NCBI GenBank assembly: GCA_910592005.1 | Contig: CAJVPP010002004.1 | Location: 1 to 16,793, forward strand | Length of the DNA stretch: 16,793 nt | Direction of reading: 5' to 3' | Source: Funneliformis mosseae | Taxonomy: Eukaryota; Glomeromycota; Glomeromycetes; Glomerales; Glomeraceae | Shown: positions 1 through 7,300 of the stretch, one piece after another | How positions within the stretch are numbered: position 1 is the stretch's first letter | Layout: every line of letters begins with the position of its first letter | Made by a program: the position numbers and the translations under genes | Notes under the pieces: generated by a model | What the model saw: only the letters and a program-made list of their open reading frames with translations | Told to the model about the DNA's origin: nothing | Databases searched by the model: none

Positions 1-120
1 CGTTCAAGTCGAACGATTCCTTATCGTTCTTCTTGAATGATTTTTTTATCGTTCAAGTCGAACGATTCCTTATCGTTTGACTTGAACGATTTTTTTATCG
101 TTCAACTCGAGTCAACTCAA
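1..120. repeat. 49-bp tandem repeat, two units plus a partial third
   Basis: Units at 1-49 and 50-98 begin CGTTCAAGTCGAACGATTCC and differ at only a few positions. A third unit starts at 99 (CGTTCAACTCGAG) and then drifts into the TCGA-rich block that follows. Each unit is internally inverted: the first CGTTCAAGTCGAACGAT is answered by ATCGTTTGACTTGAACG in unit 2, with one mismatch, so each unit could fold into a hairpin. The array may continue beyond the left edge. No coding potential was seen. Confidence 0.85.
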
Positions 121-285
121 ATCAAGTCGAGTTTAAATTGAGTCGAGTTAAATATTTAACTCGACTCGAATTTGGCTTGACTCACAAATCATCGAGTCAA
201 AAAACACCAACTCGACTTGATTTGAACTCGACTTGGCTTATCTGACTTGTGAGTTAACTCGACTCGTCCGGAACTCTACTCTTTT
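100..285. repeat. TCGA/GAGTC-rich palindromic repeat block
   Basis: This stretch is dense in short variants of ACTCGA, GAGTCGAGTT and CTTGACTC in both orientations. It includes AACTCGAGTCAACTC near 105, CAACTCGACTTG near 210 and GAGTTAACTCGACTCG at 252-267. Repeats of this kind are, to my recollection, scattered widely through arbuscular mycorrhizal fungal genomes; that is a recollection, not a search result. No gene is visible in it. Confidence 0.75.
140..167. repeat. Perfect 28-bp palindrome
   Basis: Positions 140-153 (GAGTCGAGTTAAAT) are the exact reverse complement of 154-167 (ATTTAACTCGACTC). The symmetry continues outward as AAATT/AATTT with a single-base offset, giving nearly 40 bp of inverted symmetry. 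In a duplex this could extrude a cruciform, and in RNA it would form a hairpin with almost no loop. Confidence 0.9.
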
Positions 286-290
286 TTAAG

Positions 291-554
291 CTATTCACCT
301 GCTTTACCTTTTAAGTATAACTTAAAAAAGCCTAATATACTTATCCTATTTACATTATTTGCCAAATTATTTCTAGAAGCAGTTAAATATCTTTTAAATT
401 TATTGATAAAATAATTGATATCTTCATCATAATTTTTATTACTTATAACTTCAATAAAATCTTTTACAGTATATTTATCAATATCTGAAATTTTAATAGT
501 AAAAGATATTATAAACTTGAGTTTTGAAAAAAAATTTGCTTTGAAAATATATTT
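291..554 (-). pseudogene. Unidentified coding-like frame without a start codon
   Basis: The minus strand is open for 87 codons from 554 down to a TAG at 291-293; the preceding in-frame codon, 555-557, is TAA. There is no ATG in the frame. An 87-codon open run is unexpected by chance in DNA this AT-rich. Its composition looks protein-like: an acidic and amphipathic middle (ISDIDKYTVKDFIEV, then NYDEDINYFI), a basic stretch (NKFKRYLTASRNNL) and a glycine/lysine-rich tail ending KGKAGE. I do not recognise the family. It could be the last exon of a gene starting beyond the desert, or a fragment of a mobile-element or multigene-family protein. It ends about 5 bp from the TCGA repeat block, which suggests the repeat marks a rearrangement or element boundary. 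Confidence 0.4.
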
Positions 555-2310
555 TTATATAAAAATCTAATCAAATTACCTATTTTCTGATTATATAAAT
601 TATTTATAAAATATCAAAAATTTCTTGAAATTTAATTTTTTTAAATAAAATGATATTATACAATTTTATTTATTATATGATTAGCAAATTAAAAAAATAT
701 ATTTGATAAAAATTAAAGATAATTATTTTAAAAATCTATCTATAATAAGACTTAATGTATTTTTTATTTATTTTCTGATTATAATTATATCAAAAAGTTA
801 AATTACTATATATAATATAAATAATTTATAGTAATAATAAGAGAATTATTCATATAAAGAAATAAAATTCAATAAAGGATTAATTAGTTAATTTTAAAAG
901 ATTTTGTTTTCAGTAATTTAATTCAAATATTATAATAAAAAATATATATTAGAAAACATTTCAATAAAAAAAAATAAAAAAAATAACTTTAAAAATTATC
1001 TTTAAAACAAATTATTCTTATGATTTAGATACAAATTCTAAAAAAAAGAATAAAAAATGAAAATAGAGCTAAAGATTAAAAAAAGTTAAAAAATAATTAA
1101 TAAAAAAAATAATGATTCTAACTCTTGTCTTTTAATAATAAAAGAATTAAATAATATTATTAATAATAAAATTTACCTTTTTTATCTAAATAAATTATAT
1201 AAATATGATAATATTATATGTAATAAGTATATTGTTTTAATTGAGATATATAAGAATTATTTAATTCTAAAATTTATGTTATCTTTTCCCTTCCTTTTTT
1301 AAAAATACAACATAAAAATAAGAAACTTAGCAAATTAAAACTTAATAATAATGATCTTTTATATTCTTTACAAAAATAGATATAATTGTAATTTTATTTA
1401 AATTTGAAGAAGAATTCTTATAATTATTATTAATAATAATAGATGCTTTAAAAAAAATAGTAGTGATTATTATAAATTAAAAGATTTAAAATTAAAAAAA
1501 AAAATAAGAAAACTTATAATTACATCTCTTAATAATGTTTAAATAGCTTTCAATAAAAAAAAGCTAAAAATCAAAGTTAATTGTAAAGAACTAAACAAAT
1601 TTTTTTTAAACAAATTCTATTATCATTTTTCAATTATAATTAAAATTTATTAAGCAAAAATCTGATTTATACTTATTATATAAGGAAAAAAGACATCTAA
1701 GAATAGTGTTAAGATATTTTTTAGAGACAGTTTTTTAAAAATATGCAATATTTCATCATCTTACTTTATCAAAATACTCTTGATTAGTTTAAGTATTATC
1801 ATACTGTTAAAATAGTTTATTATAAAATCTATTATATTCACAAATCTATATAGTATATTATTCTAAAAATATATAAATAAATATTTTTCTTAACTATTTG
1901 AAAAAGATTTTATTATCGACTTTACATTCAAATTTTTACTTTATGTTTCAAATAATGCTAAAATTTTATTTTTAAATTAGGAAAAAAGAAGTTAATAATA
2001 GATTAAGAATTAAAAAAGAAAAGAAATTTAAACAAAAAAATGTCTACCTTGATATTTTAAATAAAACTATTCCAAAGTTTTTGAATTTTTTTAAGCTAAT
2101 AAAAAGATTGATTTTTTTAAAAAAAAAAATCATTCTGAATGTTTCACAAAATAAGTACTATACATTTATATACTATATTTATTTGTTAAAATAACCTGAT
2201 GAACATTATATTTGGAAACTAATAAACTAATCACCTTATATCACCATATATTAGTCATAATACATACATATATATGTTATCATACATTACATATTTTTTA
2301 TATATTTAAT
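555..2310. other. AT-rich stretch with no supportable gene
   Basis: About 1.75 kb of A/T-dominated sequence with frequent stops in all frames and many homopolymer runs. The + strand frame feeding into the helicase relic at the right cannot be followed with confidence to the left of about 2315, although the element presumably once extended into this stretch. No tRNA, rRNA or intact open frame was seen. Confidence 0.6.
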
Positions 2311-2670
2311 TAATATACTTCTCAATATTACTAATATTATAAGTTTTAAAGAAAATGTGTAAATAACTAATAGAATGATTTACAATATGCTTCCTATTTT
2401 ATATGATCATTTTCATATTTTATAAGTATTAGACTTTGTTGATTCTACAGGTTAGGCTCTCTTTTTATTTGATAAGATATTTAAAATAAAAATAAACCTT
2501 TCCTTAAGTGAACATTTATCAGATACCTGTATTATATATCTTAATAATTCATTAATTGATCAAAGTATATGTAATAGTATTATAAGTGTGATTATAGATG
2601 TAAATATAATAAATAAACACATTTGTATTACTTTTTTAGTTTGAAGTTCTATAATTAATGTTAATATCTA

Positions 2671-2702
2671 CAGATGGTGGACAAAAGTTTCTGGACACTT
2701 TT
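2671..2702 (+). repeat. Left terminal inverted repeat of the Tc1-type element
   Basis: Begins CAGATGGTGGACAAAAGTTT directly after TA. It matches the reverse complement of 3234-3265 at 28 of 32 positions. Three of the four mismatches are G here against A in the right repeat, which fits transition decay of the right arm. Confidence 0.9.
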
Positions 2703-2800
2703 TTACTAAATAAAAAACTTATAATTCTTTAACATTAATAGTAAAAATTCTAATATTATTTTATTTAGAGTTGTTTAAGGCATATATTTTATATTAAGCT

Positions 2801-3055
2801 TTAGTACTTGGTTAGGCCTTCCTTTGCCACAATCATAGTCTGAATTTATTATAGCATACTATTGACTAAATTTTCAATAGTATGCATTAGAATTTTTCGC
2901 TATGCTTTTTTAATATAGCAGTTAAGGTTAGCAAAATTCAATGGTAGTTTTTTATATGCACGAATGTTTTTTTTAATATCAGTCCATAAATTTTCAATTG
3001 GGTTAAGATCAGAACATTGGGCTGGTCAAGTAAAATATGACTCTGTGTTATTTGG
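2801..3055 (-). pseudogene. Tc1/mariner transposase, C-terminal remnant
   Basis: The frame from 3055 down to a TAA at 2801-2803 contains PAQCSDLNPIENLW, the signature of the DDE/D domain around the third catalytic residue; the glutamate of NPIE is retained. It ends in AKEGLTKY, matching the usual Tc1 C-terminus AKGGxTKY. The expected tryptophan before PAQ is a TGA stop at 3026-3028, a one-base change from TGG. Further stops lie at 2900-2902 and at 2846-2851. Upstream of 3055 the frame is closed and no HTH or first DDE aspartate is present, so the protein cannot be functional. It sits wholly within the element defined by the inverted repeats. Confidence 0.85.
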
Positions 3056-3233
3056 TTAATTCTTTATTTTATCCTATTATTTTTCAATTTGATAGAGATT
3101 AAGTGAATTAAGTTAAAATAACAAAAATAACACAAATTTTTTTATTTTGATTATTTAAATAAACAATAGATAGTCATATAATCACAGTATAGTATCACAA
3201 TTATATGATGAAAATTTGTTAAATCACATTTAT

Positions 3234-3265
3234 AAAAGTGTTCAGAAATTTTTGTCTACCCTCTG
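3234..3265 (-). repeat. Right terminal inverted repeat of the Tc1-type element
   Basis: Read on the minus strand it begins CAGAGGGTAGACAAAAATTT and is followed by the second TA of the target duplication. It pairs with 2671-2702 (28/32). Similarity stops abruptly beyond 32 bp. Confidence 0.9.
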
Positions 3266-3561
3266 TATAAACAAATTTATTATTTTAATATAAATAATAA
3301 TAATTATTATCACTTACAGTTTCTCTTATATAAGTCATTCACTTTAATAGTTCATAAAATTCAAGGATTAACCTTATTAAAGGTCATCTTCATATTAGAT
3401 AAAAATATTTTTACTTCTGATCAGACTTTTATTATATTTAACAGGTGATATTTCATCTTAATAAATCAGCTTTTATAACTAATCTTAAAGTTATTCTAGA
3501 ATACCAAAGATTAGTTACTATTTCAGAGATAGACTTCATATATTTCAAACTTCTTATATAA

Positions 3562-6000
3562 TTTAATTAAACAAAATTAATAAAAAAAGATAGTATTTAT
3601 TTAAATTAAAATATACATAATTTATATTATAATTGAATAATTAAATATAAAAAAATAAAATAATAAAATATTAAAAAAAAATAAACAATTTGCCAAAATC
3701 AAATAAATTTATTAAATAAATTACCTTTATTTAAATTATAAAAATAATTTAAATATAAATTAAAAATTTAATAATTTAAAAACTCATATATAATATAACT
3801 ATAATCATACGAATATTATGATCATACTAGTTAGCCAGTGAGTACTAAAATAAATGTACTGGTTAGTTTATTTTAAATTTTATAATAAGTTGAATTTTAT
3901 TAAAATATATTAGGAAATAATAAAAAATATATACATAAGTATTGTGATTATATATAAAATAAGTTACAAAAAACTGTTTTAAAAACATTAAATTTTATTT
4001 TATAAGTTGAATAAGATATTTTGCAAGAATTATGGAGATATATGAATATATATAAGAAGAATATTATAAGATAACTTGCTAAATTTGCAGAAAAAAATAT
4101 AAATCACATAAAAGTATTTCTGATAATGTACTTAATTAAATTATTTTAGAAAATAAATAACTAAATAATAAATTTATTTATAAATTAAATATAATTTAAG
4201 CAATATTAAAATTATTTTAGCTAATTAAATTTACTTTAATTATGTGATTTTGTATTATATCAATAAAAAATTGAAAAATTTTTTTATTTGTTTAATTAAT
4301 TTGTTTTAACATAACTATCTAATAATAATAATTTTATAAAATTCTGATCATTAGATTATAAAATATTTTAAGATTTATTATAAAAGTATTGTATTGTATT
4401 AATTTTTATTTTATTATAAATAAAAGTTTCTATAAATTTTATAATAATTAGATTTTGTTTAATAAGTTATTAAAAATAAAAATAATTTAAAGACTATCTA
4501 ATTAAAATTTTTTATGATATTTTATTATTAATTTTTTGATTATATAAATTAATCATTTTTTTTTAATAATTTTTCTTATATAGTTTTAATACAATTTTTA
4601 TTAATTATTGAACCTACTATTTAAATATTTTATTTTCAAATAATAATTGTTTATTAAAATAATTTAATTTTTTACTTTTTACATTTTAAATTAATAAAAA
4701 TTCTTAAACTTCAAAGTTATAAAATTTTTTATATTAGAATAATTAATCTTTTTTATTTATTTATTTTTTTTTTCAGAAAATAAAGAAATTCAATTATCTG
4801 TTTTTTTTTAAAATACTTAATAAAATATTTTTAGTAACAATTTATTATAATGTCTTTTTACATAAAGTAATGTTTTAAAAATCAATCAATAAAATAATTT
4901 TGAAAAATATTTAATTATAATTTTTATTTTATTTCATCTGATATATATCATTTTGAATTCCTAATATATATCTTATATAATATTATTAAAAATAGATTTT
5001 CAAATTAAATAGTGATCAACAATAATTTCTGTTTTACCTGTTTCTTTTTTTCTATATAGTCTGTTTATTTTGTTTATTTTGTTTCATTTATAATTCTTTA
5101 ATATCTGTAATTTATTTTATTTTTTTTATTATTTTATAGTTTACTTTAATTTTATTATTTTATTATGTTTATGTATATTTTATATAATTTATATTTAATT
5201 AATTTATAATATAGTAAGTAATTAATTGTAGCAAATTAATTTGGTATAAATATAATAACTTTTTGTTCAAGTTATAAATTAACTTTTTTGTGAGTTTTAA
5301 ATTATAATAAAAAAATCAATTTAAACCTTATAAAAATTACTTTCCTTTCAATGTTATCTCTTATCTAAAATTTGTTATAATATTCTATATTAACTTACTT
5401 TTGAGTTTATTATTTGAATTTGATTAAAAAATCTTAAATTTTAAGACATAATAAATTGGCAAATTGATTCAAATAAATTCAAATAACGGATATCTGTAAG
5501 ATTTAGAGAAAATTCTAAGGTTATAAACTTCAACAAGTAGAATTAATTATTACAACTCTTTCAACTTAAATGTTAAAATAATCAAAAATGAACTCAGTAA
5601 TAATATGTAAAATTTAACCAACATTTTCTAGTTATACCAGCACTTTTTATAGTACAAAAAGATTTAACAATTATATTTAATATAGTTAGTATAAAAAAAT
5701 TAATTAATTTAAAGATATTAATATTAAGATATGCATAAAGTTGTCTTTAATGAACAAATAGTTTGGAAATTAGTAGATAGTGGTAATAATTCTCATTGTA
5801 CAGTTTTTGTTGATTTATGTTTTCTTTTGCAAGTATTTCTAGTATCTATTTAGTTTTAAATTTGATTTTATTTTTGTCCTCATCATCTAAAATCTAGATT
5901 GTTTAAGAAATACTAATGAGACATAATACATTTAACATAAAAGATAATTCAGTTTTATTATTATTATTATTATTTATTAAAAAAAGTAAAAAAGCGATTA
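3562..6000. other. AT-rich stretch with no supportable gene
   Basis: About 2.4 kb of very AT-rich DNA. It has an imperfect inverted repeat at 3835-3862 (CCAGTGAGTAC against GTACTGG) and a TTA triplet run near 5955-5975. There are two weak coding-like runs: 4012-4149 (+), about 45 codons broken by one TAA, and 5731-5853 (+), an ATG-started 40-codon frame beginning MHKVVFNEQIVWKLVD. Neither is recognisable or long enough to call a gene. No RNA gene was seen. Confidence 0.55.
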
Positions 6001-6059
6001 TCAGGTTACAATGATTGCGATCTGCATAATCAAAGAAAATTTTGCACAATCATGCAAAA

Positions 6060-6360
6060 ATGGTATAAAAAAAATTTTAGCGTTTCAAATTTGCACGCTG
6101 GACGATCCATGGGATAAAAGTAACGAAGTTTCACAATTTTTCTATATTATATAATATCGGACTGTACTTTATAAATTAGACTTCTTGTCAAAAGTGTCAC
6201 GAAAATCACGCGATATTTTTCTGTTACCTCTTTTTCGCGTAGAATTTTTCCGAAGGCCGTAATGCCGGCCATTTCGTGACTATTTTTTGGTGGGTATGCT
6301 AGGAAGTCGTAAACTAAATACTGCGGACTTCGGGTTAATGTTATTACTGTAAACACCAAT
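6060..6360. other. GC-elevated island with nested inverted repeats
   Basis: This segment is clearly richer in G+C than its surroundings, with CG dinucleotides such as GCACGCTGGACGATCC, CACGCGATA and CTTTTTCGCGTAG. GTCACGAAAAT (6196-6206) is inverted as ATTTCGTGAC (6271-6280), and within this lies the hairpin GGCCG-TAATGC-CGGCC (6255-6270). A nearly palindromic TTTGCACAATCATGCAAA lies just outside at 6041-6058. A 70-codon minus-strand frame (6147-6359) crosses the island, but I do not recognise its product and its end runs into AT-rich sequence. The island could be a piece of a dispersed repeat or a distal regulatory region of the downstream gene. Confidence 0.5.
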
Positions 6361-6950
6361 CTTTATTTGTATATATTTGTATATGTACTAGTAGCTTTCA
6401 TTCGTCATATAAGTATCATAATAAATATATATATCATAAAATAATAATATTTATTTGGTGGCGTAGAGAAATGCTGATAATCAGATCAAATTCAAATGGG
6501 ATCAACCTTATAAATCCTATCAAATTCTTGAAAGGAAGAAAAAAAAAAAATTTTTTTGGTGGTTTTTATTTCGCTTTCTTTTGAGAGATTTTTTATTCAA
6601 AATTGATAAAGTAGAACTGGCTACGTCAGTTTATTAGTGCCACCAAAACGATAAGCTTAATAAATAGAGCTTTATTTGTTATTGTGAAGGCTTTTACTTA
6701 TAATTTATATAATTATAAACTTTGTGGTTTCTCCTTTCACACCCAGATTTTTTTTTTGGCACTTTTCCCGCGTTTGGAAAGGTGCATTATCATCACGGCG
6801 CTACAAAAGCAAGTCGTTAAATTAATTATCTTTCGGGGACACCAGGTACCTATTACGAAACCCATGAACATGCATACAACCCAAACGTCGAAAGTTGTAA
6901 TGTGAAAGTCCAAAATTCTACTAATACATATAGTAATGTATAATGTAGTG

Positions 6951-6957
6951 TATAAAA
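6951..6957 (+). promoter_or_regulatory. Candidate TATA box
   Basis: TATAAAA about 350 bp upstream of the start codon. Start of transcription roughly 30 bp downstream would give a leader of about 310 nt covering the repeated block. In DNA this AT-rich such a match is common by chance. Confidence 0.2.
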
Positions 6958-7038
6958 TAGAAATATAATTAAATATATTTTTTGATTTTTGCAAAATTGT
7001 TTGGGTTGCATGTATATCATGAATAACAATATTTGAAA

Positions 7039-7119
7039 ATGAAGCATTTTTCTAAGATATCGTTTTTAATCATACAGCGGTCACCTCCCTGGCAAATCCG
7101 CAATTTTAGTGTTGCTTGA
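7039..7119 (+). promoter_or_regulatory. Possible upstream open reading frame in the leader
   Basis: ATG at 7039-7041 opens a 26-codon frame (starting MKHFSKISFLIIQ) that closes at TGA 7117-7119, 181 nt before the main ATG. It would matter only if the transcript starts upstream of 7039. A plausible leader intron, GT at 7012 to CATACAG at 7077 (66 nt), would remove its start codon, so its presence in mRNA may depend on splicing. Leader control of ornithine decarboxylase is known in other eukaryotes; a role here is inference. Confidence 0.25.
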
Positions 7120-7143
7120 AAAGTCGCAGGTTCGTTAGGTGTC

Positions 7144-7241
7144 GTCCCAGCTCGTGTTATCGGCGAGCGGTTAGGTGTCATTTTAATAAGCTAAGGGTTT
7201 TCACGTCCCAGTCTGTTGTGTCATCGGCGGTTAAGGTGTCT
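7144..7241 (+). repeat. Duplicated block in the 5' leader
   Basis: Positions 7144-7180 (GTCCCAGCTCGTGTTATCGG ... GGTTAGGTGTCA) and 7205-7241 (GTCCCAGTCTGTTGTGTCAT ... GGTTAAGGTGTCT) are related copies, each 37 bp, separated by 24 bp. A third TTAGGTGTC lies at 7135-7143. The block is much richer in G+C than the flanks and lies directly ahead of the start codon, in what is probably transcribed leader. It contains no ATG. Confidence 0.65.
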
Positions 7242-7300
7242 CTGTTCAGTGGTTCCTTTTAGATCATCGCAATTATTTGAATTCCCAACGTTACTACAAT

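Larger units (their letters stand above)
2671..3265 (-). mobile_element. Internally deleted Tc1/mariner-type transposon with TA target duplication
   Basis: A 595-bp element bounded by terminal inverted repeats and flanked by TA at 2669-2670 and 3266-3267, the hallmark of Tc1/mariner insertion. Inside, the minus strand keeps only the C-terminal part of a transposase. Tc1 elements are normally over 1 kb, and the N-terminal helix-turn-helix and first catalytic aspartates are missing, so this copy is a deletion derivative. It lies in the helicase relic in opposite orientation to it and is therefore the younger of the two. Confidence 0.88.
2315..3561 (+). pseudogene. Decayed C-terminal end of a Pif1/Helitron-type helicase, split by a transposon
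   Basis: One + strand frame (about 2315-2670, resuming at 3268) reads as the end of a Pif1-family helicase of the kind carried by Helitrons. Visible parts are YLNNSLIDQSICN (2534-2572), matching the family's N-x-x-x-x-GxxNG segment, then VHKIQGLTL (3350-3376), LDKNIF and SDQTFIIFNR (to 3445). The last three match helicase motif VI (HKxQGxTL ... FxxGQxYVxLSR) with decayed residues. A TGA at 3446 and a frame shift follow, and the tail continues as NKSAFITNLKVILEYQRL from 3460 to a TAA at 3559-3561. In-frame stops lie at 2360, 2423, 2453 and 2642. Removing the insert 2671-3265 plus one TA (597 bp, 199 codons) rejoins the frame exactly. Upstream helicase motifs and any Rep domain were not found, so this is a dead fragment. 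The family call is from motif recall. Confidence 0.75.
6361..7300 (+). promoter_or_regulatory. Presumed promoter and 5' leader region of the ornithine decarboxylase gene
   Basis: About 940 bp of mixed composition lead up to the start codon. Visible items are an 8-bp inverted pair TTGGTGGC (6455-6462) and GCCACCAA (6639-6646), a CRE-like TACGTCA (6622-6628), a TATAAAA (6951-6957), and a markedly GC-richer leader from about 7078 to 7300. Both strands carry overlapping 73-85 codon frames around 6684-6994; they conflict with each other, match nothing I know, and I do not call them genes. The transcription start is not determinable from sequence alone. Confidence 0.45.

Noticed and set aside
3453..3566. 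Minus-strand frame reading MKSISEIVTNLWYSRITLR, which resembles a Tc1 helix-turn-helix.
   Set aside because: It lies outside the Tc1 inverted repeats and is the antisense of the helicase tail (NKSAFITNLKVILEYQRL), which fits better in order and position with motif VI just upstream.
6147..6359. 70-codon minus-strand ATG frame across the GC island.
   Set aside because: Unrecognised product, no domain, and its C-terminal end enters AT-rich sequence; the inverted repeats suggest a non-coding repeat. Kept only as part of the island.
6684..6994. Overlapping frames on both strands (73 codons on +, 85 and 64 codons on -).
   Set aside because: They conflict with each other, show no recognisable motif and lie in the presumed promoter of the decarboxylase gene; at most one could be real and nothing favours any.
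7277..7300. Extension of the decarboxylase start upstream to TTG at 7277.
   Set aside because: The frame is open to 7235 but contains no ATG before 7301; a eukaryotic start at ATG 7301 with A at -3 is preferred.
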